Source: Minisyncoccota bacterium (GTDB lineage Bacteria > Patescibacteriota > Minisyncoccia > Phycocordibacterales > UBA9973). Taken from it: 36,059 nt of DNA. The DNA is taken from contig JAGOPR010000002.1 of the NCBI GenBank assembly GCA_017991895.1, positions 27,522-63,580 of the forward strand, read 5' to 3'. Of the stretch, positions 14,759 through 24,485 are shown piece after piece (the first letter of the stretch is position 1; every line of letters starts with the position of its first letter). The position numbers were made by a program, and so were the translations under genes. Below the pieces are notes generated by a model that worked only from the letters and a program-made list of their open reading frames with translations, ran no database searches and was not told the DNA's origin.

Positions 14759-15945
14759 TCAATTATTTCCGTCAGAGAATTTTCCGATTCAGTCAAGTCC
14801 GAAGCGTACCGGTTTGAAGGGTCCCATAATAGCCAACTAGTAAGACCCGAATCGTAAGTGCCTTGAATTTGCGCGAGTATTTCGGCTCTACCATATTTCA
14901 TTCCGTATAGGCCAAACTCTTGAAGCCACGGACGCAATTTAGTTCTAGGTATTCCAAGCGTATCTGCACGCTCCCCTGCTCGAGTCATAGATATTTTAAT
15001 TACTTTGTATGGCTCAGACTGAGGGTCGGAAATACCTTCCCATCCAGTATAAAAGTGTGACGGATATACCATCGGAGAAACATAGTCAAAATTTATAAGT
15101 GCATCTTCTAGAATTTGACCTATGCCCATATCTTCTTTGACCACGGTTGTCATTCCAAAAAGATCTGCAGATGTTACTATACCCGTGCCAAATAATTCAG
15201 TATTAATGTATTTGAAAAATTTCGAAATCACGAGTGATTTTGAAATTCCGTTACTTACAGGATAGTAAATGTCCTTCATGTTTCCATCTGATGGAAAACG
15301 TATGTAATCAAACTGAATCTCGTCTACACCTTGCGCGTGAGCATCCTTTGCAATAGCAACTATATATTTCCAGACTTTTTCTTCGCCTGCATCTAACCAG
15401 CTTATACCCTTTCTATCTAACCAGATCTTTGTAGTATCTGTACTAGTTTTGACAGCAAACTCAGGGTATTTTCGGACAAAATGTGGATCCTGAAATACTG
15501 CAACTCTGCCTATAACGTACAAATTTTTGCTGTGAAGTAGCCTAGTAAATTCTTCAAGGTTTTTTATTTTTTTTTCACTAGAGTTTTCTTTCGCTAGTTC
15601 TAGATCTTTTACCGGATAAGCGATTTTCCCAGTATAATCCTTTATATCAAAGACAATTGCATTAACCTTACGTTCGAGTGCTGTATCTAAAACCTTATTC
15701 ATTATGCTTGGAGTACCTGCGACCCAGCTCGTCATGTACATCCCGTAGAGCGGTTCGGGCGTTGAAATATGTGTTATCTTAGGTTCCTGTTGTAAAAAGA
15801 CAGGCTTCTCCTCAACAATATTGGGAACAAATACTTCTGCTTCAACTATATTTTGAATAGCTGGTGCAGAATTTATAGCAACAGCTGTTAAGCCAAGAAA
15901 TATTAATATCAGATACAAAATTGGCTTAGAGCTTACTGGTTGCAT
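14755..15945 (-). CDS. DUF4015-type putative glycoside hydrolase, secreted or membrane-anchored
   Basis: The 396-residue protein has an N-terminal hydrophobic segment (about residues 8-28), either a signal anchor or a signal peptide. A TIM-barrel domain of the DUF4015 putative glycosidase family follows. Recognisable segments are YGMYMTSWVAG, NAIVFDIKDYTGKIAYP, HSKNLYVIGRVAVFQDP, WLDAGEEKVWKYIVAIAKDAHAQGVDEIQFDYIRFPSDG and YVSPMVYPSHFY. Asp/Glu in the DEIQFDYIRFP strand are the likely catalytic acids. The substrate is unknown; cell-surface polysaccharide is a reasonable guess. It starts directly (0 bp) after the stop of the small membrane protein. Confidence 0.88.
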   Translation of the reverse strand: MQPVSSKPILYLILIFLGLTAVAINSAPAIQNIVEAEVFVPNIVEEKPVFLQQEPKITHISTPEPLYGMYMTSWVAGTPSIMNKVLDTALERKVNAIVFDIKDYTGKIAYPVKDLELAKENSSEKKIKNLEEFTRLLHSKNLYVIGRVAVFQDPHFVRKYPEFAVKTSTDTTKIWLDRKGISWLDAGEEKVWKYIVAIAKDAHAQGVDEIQFDYIRFPSDGNMKDIYYPVSNGISKSLVISKFFKYINTELFGTGIVTSADLFGMTTVVKEDMGIGQILEDALINFDYVSPMVYPSHFYTGWEGISDPQSEPYKVIKISMTRAGERADTLGIPRTKLRPWLQEFGLYGMKYGRAEILAQIQGTYDSGLTSWLLWDPSNRYASDLTESENSLTEIID

Positions 15946-16206
15946 TTATACAATTTCTGTAAAAGTAGTCCTTTTAATTTCCGCTACCTGTTCAGTATTT
16001 TTTTGAGAATTTTTTTTAAAAACTAACGAACCTAAATATACGATTAAAACGCCGATGATAAACGAGATAACAGTCTTCCAGTTTCTTGGAAATCCACTAA
16101 ACGGCAAAACAATCAGTAAGACTCCGCATGCAATAATAATTTTTTCTTGTATAAGTTTCATCCCGTAGTGAAAAATGGCATGGCCTTGCGGCGATATAAA
16201 TACCAT
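15946..16206 (-). CDS. Small two-helix membrane protein
   Basis: The 86-residue protein has two membrane helices (IIIACGVLLIVLPFSGF and VISFIIGVLIVYLGSLVF) joined by a short PRNWKT turn and a polar C-terminal tail. The start is uncertain: ATG 16206, or the internal ATG 16161, which would begin MKLIQEKIII. A TAAAAT hexamer 8 nt before 16206 mildly favours the longer form. Its TAA stop abuts the ATG of the glycosidase gene, so the two are translationally linked. No function is recognised. Confidence 0.7.
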   Translation of the reverse strand: MVFISPQGHAIFHYGMKLIQEKIIIACGVLLIVLPFSGFPRNWKTVISFIIGVLIVYLGSLVFKKNSQKNTEQVAEIKRTTFTEIV

Positions 16207-16300
16207 CTCTAATTATTTTAGTAATCTCGAACAACCCATCAATACTCGAATCCCTTCTTTTCCGCAATACCATTTTCTACTACTGGATTCATGTTTTTGA

Positions 16301-17017
16301 TTATACTCCTTTTTCAACTACTACAACAAACTCCCCTTTTTGTTTTTCAGGTCTAGTTTCTAATAGATTCATCAATTGCGAAGGATTCCCTTCGATTACT
16401 TCTTCAAATTGTTTAGTAAGCTCCCGTCCGATTGAGACCTTAGCTTCTGGATAATCTTTATCGAGTTCGCCGAGCAACTTAACAATTCTATGTGATGATT
16501 CATAAAAAACAAAAGCTTCACCACTATCCTTCATATTCATTATCACTGTATGACGCCCCTTTTTGTGCGGGAGAAAACCTAGAAATGTAAATCTTCCACT
16601 TGGTACAGGAATAATAGAGAGTGCTGCGGTGAGTGCACTTGGTCCGGGTACCGCAACTACACGAAGATCTGCTCCAAATATTCTTTTGAGGTAAGAAATA
16701 AGTGGAGACCCCGGATCAGAAATAAGCGGGGTGCCTGCGTCAGATACAAGCGCGATATCCATTCCTTCATTTAATTTTTCTGCCACTGATCTAAGCTTTG
16801 CATCGTTTGAGTGTACATGATAGCTTTCAGTTCTAGTTTTAATATCATATTTATTAAAAAGAATTCTTGTGTGTCGTGTGTCCTCACAAAGAACTAGTGA
16901 CACCTCTTTTAGAACACGAAGTGCTCGAAGAGTTATATCTTCAAGGTTGCCGATTGGAGTGGCCACTACATATAGTGTTCCGATTCCTAGTTTTTCTTCT
17001 TTGTTTGTTGTTTTCAT
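16301..17017 (-). CDS. rsmI: 16S rRNA (cytidine-1402 2'-O)-methyltransferase RsmI
   Basis: RsmI ribose-methylates C1402 in the decoding centre of 16S rRNA. The product is 238 residues from the ATG at 17017, chosen because it lies 2 nt after the upstream stop and gives a normal N-terminus. TLYVVATPIGNLEDITLRAL, LCEDTRHTRIL, LVSDAGTPLISDPGSPLI and VAVPGPSALTAAL are the tetrapyrrole-methylase-fold signatures. FYESSHRI and IGRELTKQFEEVIEG are specific to RsmI. It forms a tight minus-strand unit with the HAD and ATP-cone genes. Confidence 0.95.
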   Translation of the reverse strand: MKTTNKEEKLGIGTLYVVATPIGNLEDITLRALRVLKEVSLVLCEDTRHTRILFNKYDIKTRTESYHVHSNDAKLRSVAEKLNEGMDIALVSDAGTPLISDPGSPLISYLKRIFGADLRVVAVPGPSALTAALSIIPVPSGRFTFLGFLPHKKGRHTVIMNMKDSGEAFVFYESSHRIVKLLGELDKDYPEAKVSIGRELTKQFEEVIEGNPSQLMNLLETRPEKQKGEFVVVVEKGV

Positions 17018-17019
17018 GT

Positions 17020-17805
17020 TTAGATTATTTTTGTTGCCCCATCCTTTCCTGACCATTCATAGATTACATCTTTTCGTTCAACAACGATATTCCATCCATT
17101 AGATCTCGCAACTTTGGCCAACTTTGCATTTGGATTGAAACACACAGGATTCTCGACAAGTGAGAGCATTGGTATATCCCCCTCAGTATCTCCTACCCCA
17201 ACCGAGCCCTTAAGTGTAAGGCCGTATTTATTCACAGCCCGTCGTAAAACCGCTGCTTTGTCGCTTATAAGCCCTTCTCCGCGTACTTCTCCTGTAAGAC
17301 GCTCGTTAGGGCCCAATTCGTAAAATCGCCCATATACCTTATCAAAACCGAGTGATTTACAGAAATTCTCTAGTACTGCCCACGGAGACTGAGACACGGC
17401 TAGTAAATAATACCCTTCTTTTTTTAGCTTAGATATAAGACGACTTGTGTAATTGTATCTAACATCTTTTTGTCTCTTAGACACAGCAAGCGAGGCTTCG
17501 TGCAAGGATTCATAGGGTAATCCTTTTATATGTCCCGTAAATGTATCAATTACTTTTTGAATATAGTCTTCGTACGAGCCTTTTCGATCTACCCATGCCT
17601 CCTCATATTTTTGGTAAACCAAACGAGCACTTTCAGGAAAGTCGCCACGTGAAATTAATTCCTCTACGAGCTTGATCAAAAGACTAGAACGAAAAATTGT
17701 TCCATCGATATCGAAGACAGCAACCGACTTCTTAGACGGCACTCCGCCTGTTGAAGTCGCGGTGCCCTTGTGTACTACCGGTTGCTTAGAATTCTGTTTA
17801 TTCAT
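17020..17805 (-). CDS. HAD-superfamily (subfamily IB, phosphoserine-phosphatase-like) hydrolase
   Basis: The product is 261 residues from the ATG at 17805. Motif I is VAVFDIDGTIF (nucleophile D32, D34). Motif II is in LLAVSQSP, and the lysine of motif III lies near LISDKAAVL. Motif IV is VGVGDTEGDIPML. The helical cap (residues 40-120) and motif spacing fit the IB group of SerB-like phosphatases or lysophospholipid-type phosphatases. The substrate is not determined. The start lies 1 nt after the stop of the ATP-cone gene, and rsmI follows 2 nt after its own stop. Confidence 0.88.
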   Translation of the reverse strand: MNKQNSKQPVVHKGTATSTGGVPSKKSVAVFDIDGTIFRSSLLIKLVEELISRGDFPESARLVYQKYEEAWVDRKGSYEDYIQKVIDTFTGHIKGLPYESLHEASLAVSKRQKDVRYNYTSRLISKLKKEGYYLLAVSQSPWAVLENFCKSLGFDKVYGRFYELGPNERLTGEVRGEGLISDKAAVLRRAVNKYGLTLKGSVGVGDTEGDIPMLSLVENPVCFNPNAKLAKVARSNGWNIVVERKDVIYEWSGKDGATKII

Positions 17806-17806
17806 T

Positions 17807-18640
17807 TTAAATATTACCCAACAAACCTGAAACTTCCTTCGCAATTTGCTCTGCGAGAACCTTCGATATCCCAAAATTTCGCACAAGATCATTTGCTTCA
17901 TATGTAAGCAAATCCTGTGCAAGTATAATATTGCGACTTGCCAAAGTAGGAAGAAGCGACTTCGGGATTGAAGGTAATACTGTTACCGGATACAATTTTT
18001 TATCAGCAATAATATCTTCTAGACTGGCACCTCGTGGATAATTCCATCCAGTAAGTCTGATTCCTCGACACTTTGCGTATCGTATAGCTGCATCAGTAAA
18101 CTTGGTATTAGTTACTACCCACATTGCATACTCGTACTTTTTTTGATTATTTTCTGATTCATTTCGCACAACATCAAGAAGTCTCGCATCGGCGTACATT
18201 ATTACATCAACATGAGTTTTAATCCCCATATCATTATGATACTTTGCTTCCACCAAAAAACGCTTTGTTCCAACTGAAGCTATTACATCAATCTCATGCG
18301 GTACACATTTACCAGCAAGTATAACGTCACGTTTAGTTTTAAAACCATACGATTGTAGTACCGTTTCAAAATATTGTTCAAAAATAAACCCTGCTGGCCC
18401 GAGTGCGGCGAGTCCGCGAGAAAGTGAGTAGCGCGCTGCGACCTCCATATTTTCTTTTACTAAATACTTAAGTGCTTTTCGAAAGATGGTATTCGTAGAA
18501 TCGTTTGGGGTTATCTTATTTTGAACGGAACGACAAACAGAATCAGCAACATCTCGAGGTGCGCCAGATTTCCGGAGTGAAAGACAAAATTTTGCTGGAC
18601 TAAATGGCTCTTTTGTTCCGTCAGTTTTTAGGATTTCCAT
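17807..18640 (-). CDS. ATP-cone / PD-(D/E)XK nuclease / helix-hairpin-helix protein
   Basis: The 277-residue protein has three parts. Residues 1-85 look like an ATP-cone nucleotide-sensing domain (ILKTDGTKEPFSPAKFCLSLRKSG and later LSRGLAALGP). Residues 86-165 carry an Mrr-type PD-(D/E)XK nuclease core: E-rich helix FEQYFETVLQSYGF, D118 in HEIDVIA, and E131/K133 in LVEAKYH. Residues 225-275 form a helix-hairpin-helix-like DNA-binding end. Related ATP-cone plus restriction-endonuclease proteins exist in Bacteroidetes and CPR, with no settled function. TAGAAT lies 6 nt before the ATG. It heads an operon with the HAD gene and rsmI. Confidence 0.8.
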   Translation of the reverse strand: MEILKTDGTKEPFSPAKFCLSLRKSGAPRDVADSVCRSVQNKITPNDSTNTIFRKALKYLVKENMEVAARYSLSRGLAALGPAGFIFEQYFETVLQSYGFKTKRDVILAGKCVPHEIDVIASVGTKRFLVEAKYHNDMGIKTHVDVIMYADARLLDVVRNESENNQKKYEYAMWVVTNTKFTDAAIRYAKCRGIRLTGWNYPRGASLEDIIADKKLYPVTVLPSIPKSLLPTLASRNIILAQDLLTYEANDLVRNFGISKVLAEQIAKEVSGLLGNI

Positions 18641-18664
18641 ATCACTATTCTACCATAGGCATAA

Positions 18665-18735
18665 ACCCGAACACCAAATTGTATGAGGCGCCTCTGGCGC
18701 ACAGTACACTGCGTCATACAAATTGGTGTGCGGGT
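18665..18735 (-). other. Long branched hairpin upstream of the ATP-cone gene
   Basis: ACCCGAACACCAAATTGTATGA (18665-18686) pairs with 18714-18735, 22 bp with two mismatches. The 27-nt loop contains two further hairpins, GCGCC-TCT-GGCGC and CAGT-AC-ACTG, giving a three-way junction. It lies between a minus-strand promoter (18811-18839) and the ATP-cone start, so it may be a leader element or a small RNA. Confidence 0.5.
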
Positions 18736-18744
18736 AAATAGCAA

Positions 18745-18774
18745 AAGTCCGCGTTGATAGGCAACGCGGAACTT
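18745..18774 (-). terminator. Terminator-like hairpin downstream of atpC
   Basis: CCGCGTTG/CAACGCGG (18749-18756 with 18762-18769), extended by AAGT/ACTT with one bulged A. Read on the minus strand it is followed by only a short TTTT. It could end the ATP synthase transcript or act as an attenuator of the leader starting near 18804. Confidence 0.55.
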
Positions 18775-18810
18775 CTGTGTATATACACTGTTTCGACCAC
18801 TTATGCGTAT

Positions 18811-18839
18811 ATTATAACTTTGTATTTGTATCTTTGCAA
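18811..18839 (-). promoter_or_regulatory. Minus-strand promoter between atpC and the ATP-cone gene
   Basis: On the minus strand, TTGCAA (18839-18834), a 17-bp spacer and TATAAT (18816-18811). The start would be near 18804, giving a 160-nt RNA through both hairpins before the ATP-cone ATG at 18640. Confidence 0.6.
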
Positions 18840-18873
18840 TGCGCTACAATAAATAAGTGTGGAAAATATTAAA

Positions 18874-19305
18874 CTAAGCTCGATATTTTTTGTTTCTCCA
18901 TTTATCAGCGATTTTTACACGAGTTAGTGATCTGGCAAGCTCTGCCTCAAAATGCTCAAAGTCAACAATTGATGCATCGTTTTTCATTTTTATTAATTCT
19001 TCTGCACGTGCCTTTGCTTTTTCAACAGCCTCATCAGAAATATCTGACACGAGTTCTGCAAAGTCAGCAAGAATAGCTACTTCATTATTCTTAACCTCGA
19101 TAAATCCACCGGAAACTGCCATCGGAATATCTTCGCCATTCTTCTTTCCTACAATATCTCCAGACGAGAGAGCGGCAACGAGCGGAATATGATTCGGGAA
19201 TATTCCTATCTCTCCAAGAGTAGTAGGAATTGTAACTGAATCAACCATCTCCTCGAGTACGGTCTTTTCAGGCGTTATGATTTTTAGTTTGATCTGATTA
19301 GCCAT
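18874..19305 (-). CDS. atpC: F1Fo ATP synthase subunit epsilon
   Basis: The 143-residue protein has the epsilon N-terminal beta-sandwich (LKIITPEKTVLEEMVDSVTIPTTLGEIGIFPNHIPLVAAL, then VSGGFIEVKNNEVAILAD) and a C-terminal two-helix domain with an EAVEKAKARAEEL-type helix. Epsilon couples rotation of gamma to the c-ring and regulates hydrolysis. It is the last gene of the ATP synthase operon, starts 3 nt after atpD stops, and is followed by a hairpin. Confidence 0.96.
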   Translation of the reverse strand: MANQIKLKIITPEKTVLEEMVDSVTIPTTLGEIGIFPNHIPLVAALSSGDIVGKKNGEDIPMAVSGGFIEVKNNEVAILADFAELVSDISDEAVEKAKARAEELIKMKNDASIVDFEHFEAELARSLTRVKIADKWRNKKYRA

Positions 19306-19308
19306 TTT

Positions 19309-20703
<1,395 letters not shown>

Positions 20704-20722
20704 TTAATAATCTTATAAAAAT

Positions 20723-21607
20723 TTAACTTACACTCGCCATACCTGCGGAAATTTCCGAAATTTCTTGGGTAATGTTTGCCTGTCGAGCTTTGTTAAAGGC
20801 TAATGTCAAATCGTCAATCATTTCTCCAGCGGCGTCCGACGCATTCTTCATTGCCATCATGCGCGCTGAATGCTCAGAAGCTGAAGACTCTAGTATCATC
20901 TGATACACTCGCATTCGAGCAATCTTTTCAACGATTATACTCATGAGCGTTTCGTAGTCTGGTTCAAAAGTATAGTCAGTTCCGACACGGACAGCCGTTG
21001 TCTTTGCTTCGGCTATTCCCTCGTCTATAGCTTTTTTCGATATCGGCAAAACAGTACTTACATGAGGCACCTGAGATAGTGCCGACACGAAGTCTGTATA
21101 AGCAACACAAATCTTGTTGTACACGCCCTGTTTATACATATCGATGGCTAGATTTGCAATCGGATAAATATCTGAAAGCTTTGGCGCGTCAGGAAGCTCA
21201 TTGAATGAGGCAACAATATTCTGACCAACTCGACGAAGCGAGCCTTCACCTTTTTTACCAACAGAAATAAAATCAATTTCTGTTGTTGTATTTTCACGGA
21301 GAGTTGAAATTACTTTTCGAGTTATTTGTGAATTATACCCACCACAGAGTCCACGATTTGAACTTATAAAAATGATGAGAGTCTTCCCTTCTTCGCGTTT
21401 CAAAAGAAGTGGATTAGCTGTATTTGTTACGTATTGAGAAAGAGATTCAAGAACCTCCCAAGAATAGTTCGCATAGGCACGAGAACCTAGCGCACTTCCG
21501 ATTGCGCGTTTCATTTTAGAAGCCGAGACGAGTTCCATCGCCTTAGTGATCTTCTTTGTGTTCTTTACCGATTTTATTCGGCGTTTGATTTCTTTTGTTC
21601 CGGCCAT
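20723..21607 (-). CDS. atpG: F1Fo ATP synthase subunit gamma
   Basis: The 294-residue protein starts with the conserved AGTKEIKRRIKSVKNTKKITKAMELVSASKM and ends with the C-terminal rotor helix, containing RMMAMKNASDAAGEMIDDLTLAFNKARQANITQEISEI. FISSNRGLCGGYN is the family signature in the Rossmann part. Gamma is the central rotor shaft. It lies between atpA and atpD as usual. Confidence 0.97.
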   Translation of the reverse strand: MAGTKEIKRRIKSVKNTKKITKAMELVSASKMKRAIGSALGSRAYANYSWEVLESLSQYVTNTANPLLLKREEGKTLIIFISSNRGLCGGYNSQITRKVISTLRENTTTEIDFISVGKKGEGSLRRVGQNIVASFNELPDAPKLSDIYPIANLAIDMYKQGVYNKICVAYTDFVSALSQVPHVSTVLPISKKAIDEGIAEAKTTAVRVGTDYTFEPDYETLMSIIVEKIARMRVYQMILESSASEHSARMMAMKNASDAAGEMIDDLTLAFNKARQANITQEISEISAGMASVS

Positions 21608-21629
21608 GATAGCTAATATTCAGTTGAAA

Positions 21630-23132
21630 TTACGCAAACGTCTTTTTAAAGTCTTCGATTACCTGCTTGAGTTCTGCTTCGCCGTCGTCTTCCCACATTT
21701 TTTTCTCACGTACCTGTCTTAGGAAGTTTTTTGCATTTAGCTCAACGTACCTAACAAGTTCTGTTTGAAATCGCTGAATGTCTGCAACTGGAATCGAATC
21801 CGTGTAGCCCTTTACAAGTGCGTATAGCGATACAACTTGGTGCTCAACTAGTACAGGACTGTACTGTGGCTGTTTCAAAAGTTCAACTGCGCGCTTACCG
21901 CGTTCGAGCTGGCTCTTGGTAGATTCGTCGAGGTCAGAGCCGAACTGTGAGAATGCTTCAAGTTCACGGAATTGAGCGAGGTCTAATTTAAGAGTTCCAG
22001 CCACTTTCTTCATGGCCTTGATCTGCGCCGATCCTCCCACGCGAGACACTGAGTTACCCACGTTGATAGCTGGACGGATACCCTTGTAAAAAAGATCAGT
22101 TTCCAAAAAGATTTGTCCGTCAGTGATTGAGATCACGTTTGTCGGAATGTACGCAGAGATGTCTCCCGCCTGAGTTTCGATGATTGGAAGTGCTGTGATA
22201 GATCCACCACCGTAGTCCTTGTTTCGGCGACACGCACGCTCAAGAAGTCGTGAGTGAAGATAGAAAACGTCTCCCGGATATGCTTCACGGCCTGGAGGAC
22301 GGCGGAGAAGAAGTGAGATTTCGCGGTATGCAACGGCGTGTTTTGAAAGATCATCATACACAATCAAAACATCTTCACCTTTGTCCATAAAATATTCTGC
22401 AATAGAAACTCCAGCATACGGAGCAATGTATGCGAGTGCTGCAGGATCTGACGCACCAGCTGAAACGATGACTGTATATTCCATAGCTCCCCCTTCGCGA
22501 AGACGAGTTTCGAGTTTGCGGAGCTTCGAATCTTTCTGTCCTATAGAAACATACACGCATTTCATATTCTGACCCTTCTGGTTCAAAATTGCGTCAATCG
22601 CAACAGCAGTCTTTCCAGTCTGACGGTCTCCGATAATGAGCTCACGTTGTCCACGTCCGATTGGCACAAGTGCATCGATAGCTTTGATACCGGTCTGCAT
22701 CGCCTGATCCACTGACTGACGTGTAATAACACCTGACGCAACACGCTCGATTGGATACATTTTTGTCGTTGCAATCTTACCAGCTCCATCGATAGGATTT
22801 CCGAGCACGTCAACCGTACGGCCGATCATTGCGTCACCTACACCGATTTCAAGAATTCGTCCTGTTGCCTTTACTTCATCGCCTTCTTTGATCTTCGAAA
22901 AGTCACCGAGGACAATAATACCCACAGTGTCCTCTTCTAGGTTAAGCGCTACTCCAGTAACGCCAGAAGAGAAAGTCACCATTTCTGAACTTTTGATATC
23001 AGATAGTCCCGAGACACGTACGATACCGTCAAAAACCTCAAGCACTGTTCCTACGTGCTCAATTTTTATTTCTTTCTTAAATTTCGATATCTCTTGCTTG
23101 AGATTCTCGATGATAATGTTTTTTGTTGCCAT
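21630..23132 (-). CDS. atpA: F1Fo ATP synthase subunit alpha
   Basis: The 500-residue protein has the alpha signatures [27 protein letters not shown] (Walker A GDRQTGKT), [58 protein letters not shown] and ITDGQIFLE. Length and motifs are complete. It binds non-catalytic nucleotide and contributes the arginine finger, in the [10 protein letters not shown] region. It is in the standard H-A-G-D-C order. Confidence 0.98.
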   Translation of the reverse strand: MATKNIIIENLKQEISKFKKEIKIEHVGTVLEVFDGIVRVSGLSDIKSSEMVTFSSGVTGVALNLEEDTVGIIVLGDFSKIKEGDEVKATGRILEIGVGDAMIGRTVDVLGNPIDGAGKIATTKMYPIERVASGVITRQSVDQAMQTGIKAIDALVPIGRGQRELIIGDRQTGKTAVAIDAILNQKGQNMKCVYVSIGQKDSKLRKLETRLREGGAMEYTVIVSAGASDPAALAYIAPYAGVSIAEYFMDKGEDVLIVYDDLSKHAVAYREISLLLRRPPGREAYPGDVFYLHSRLLERACRRNKDYGGGSITALPIIETQAGDISAYIPTNVISITDGQIFLETDLFYKGIRPAINVGNSVSRVGGSAQIKAMKKVAGTLKLDLAQFRELEAFSQFGSDLDESTKSQLERGKRAVELLKQPQYSPVLVEHQVVSLYALVKGYTDSIPVADIQRFQTELVRYVELNAKNFLRQVREKKMWEDDGEAELKQVIEDFKKTFA

Positions 23133-23156
23133 ATCTGTATTTTTTTACTTATGATA

Positions 23157-23576
23157 CTAATAACTCGCTCCCGAAGTTAGCTTCTCCTCAAGATCCTCGA
23201 GAACGTGTTTAATTGAACTATCGAGTATCTCGTCTCCGACCTTAATACGCATTCCGCCAATTAGACGTTCGTCAACTTTTTCGACCAAATGAACTTCACT
23301 CGCACCATATTTTTCTTTTAAAGCTTCGCTCAAGTGAGTCTTTGTTCTTTCAGGAAGTCTGGCAGATAGAGTAACGGTAGCCTCAATAATTTTATATTTT
23401 TCATTATAGAGCTTATGGTATTCATTGATTATCGCTTCCTCATAAGAGAGCATGCCTTTCTTCCTCAGGTACTCTGCAAATTCATGAGTTGCTCTGCGTG
23501 CTTCTTCATCTGTAGCTTCCTCAGTAAGTGCAAACAGCGCTCCAGCCAGTATTTTAATGTCGGACGATTTCATCAT
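23157..23576 (-). CDS. atpH: F1Fo ATP synthase subunit delta (short form)
   Basis: The 139-residue protein occupies the atpH position between atpF and atpA. It is clearly shorter than the usual 170-180 residues. The C-terminal delta signature is kept: VHLVEKVDERLIGGMRIKVGDEILDSSIKHVLEDLEEKL. The N-terminal helical domain that binds alpha looks shortened. Delta links the peripheral stalk to F1. Two consecutive ATGs are available at the start, 2 nt after the atpF stop. Confidence 0.88.
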   Translation of the reverse strand: MMKSSDIKILAGALFALTEEATDEEARRATHEFAEYLRKKGMLSYEEAIINEYHKLYNEKYKIIEATVTLSARLPERTKTHLSEALKEKYGASEVHLVEKVDERLIGGMRIKVGDEILDSSIKHVLEDLEEKLTSGASY

Positions 23577-23578
23577 AA

Positions 23579-24079
23579 CTATTTCTTGAGCTCAGTAAGA
23601 CTTTCTTCGACTAGTTTTGCCTCTACTTTTTGGTCAACAGCTTTTCCAAGAACACTTTCAGTCGCACTCATTACGATTGATACAATTTCATTTTTAGCTT
23701 CTGTAAGCATGCGCTTCTTTTCCTCCTCAAACTTTGCTATTCCGGCTGAAAGGACTTTATTTGATTCAGACTTACTCTTCTCCAACATTTCACTACGCAA
23801 TTCCTCACCCTCCTTACGGACGTTCTGAAGCATTTCATTCGCTTCTTTCCTAGCTTTTGACAAGACGGCATCATACTCTGTCTTTGAAACAGCGAGCAAT
23901 TCCTTCTGCTTGTCTGCGTTATCAAGACCTCCTTGAATTGTCTTCGAACGTTCTTCCATGAGCTTCTTGAGTGGCTTCATAGCAAAGAAGTAGAGTACGG
24001 CCATAACAATTGCAAAGTTAACCGCTTGCGCGACCATGAGTTTCCAATCTAAATGAAATGTTGAAATTAGTGAATCCAT
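23579..24079 (-). CDS. atpF: F1Fo ATP synthase subunit b
   Basis: The 166-residue protein has one N-terminal membrane helix (about residues 10-32, LMVAQAVNFAIVMAVLYFF), then KPLKKLMEERSKTIQGGLDNADK and a long charged coiled coil. This is the standard b-subunit plan (peripheral stalk). Its start follows a solo TAGTTAGTA-type tandem repeat, which fills part of an unusually large 99-nt gap after atpE. Confidence 0.95.
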   Translation of the reverse strand: MDSLISTFHLDWKLMVAQAVNFAIVMAVLYFFAMKPLKKLMEERSKTIQGGLDNADKQKELLAVSKTEYDAVLSKARKEANEMLQNVRKEGEELRSEMLEKSKSESNKVLSAGIAKFEEEKKRMLTEAKNEIVSIVMSATESVLGKAVDQKVEAKLVEESLTELKK

Positions 24080-24083
24080 GAGG

Positions 24084-24114
24084 ATAGTTAGTAATTAGTA
24101 GTTAGTAATTAGTA
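24084..24114. repeat. Solo TAGTTAGTA-type tandem repeat in the atpE-atpF gap
   Basis: The 14-mer TAGTTAGTAATTAG occurs twice in perfect tandem (24084-24097 and 24098-24111), followed by TAG. It is the same word that flanks the S23 gene at 321-345 and, inverted, at 694-727. No S23 gene is next to this copy. It ends 4 bp before the atpF start codon. Confidence 0.75.
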
Positions 24115-24143
24115 GGAAATACGATACTGCAAGCATGCAGTAG

Positions 24144-24172
24144 AGAAGATTTAAGCTTTGCTTAAATCTTCT
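24144..24172 (-). terminator. Strong hairpin between atpE and atpF
   Basis: AGAAGATTTAAGC (24144-24156) pairs perfectly with GCTTAAATCTTCT (24160-24172) around a 3-nt loop. It is 7 nt after the atpE stop in the sense of transcription and lacks a T-run. It more likely stabilises the atpE message or causes partial termination than fully ends transcription. Confidence 0.6.
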
Positions 24173-24178
24173 AACTGC

Positions 24179-24412
<234 letters not shown>

Positions 24413-24485
24413 CTAATTAACTTATAATCATTTGACCTTTACCTTTTGGCATCCTAGAGCAGAATACCATAAGACACAGTTCAAA

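Noticed and set aside
16239-16292. A 17-codon minus-strand frame (MNPVVENGIAEKKGFEY) after rsmI.
   Set aside because: Too short to support without conservation, with no start signal or family match. The 94-bp gap otherwise shows nothing clear.
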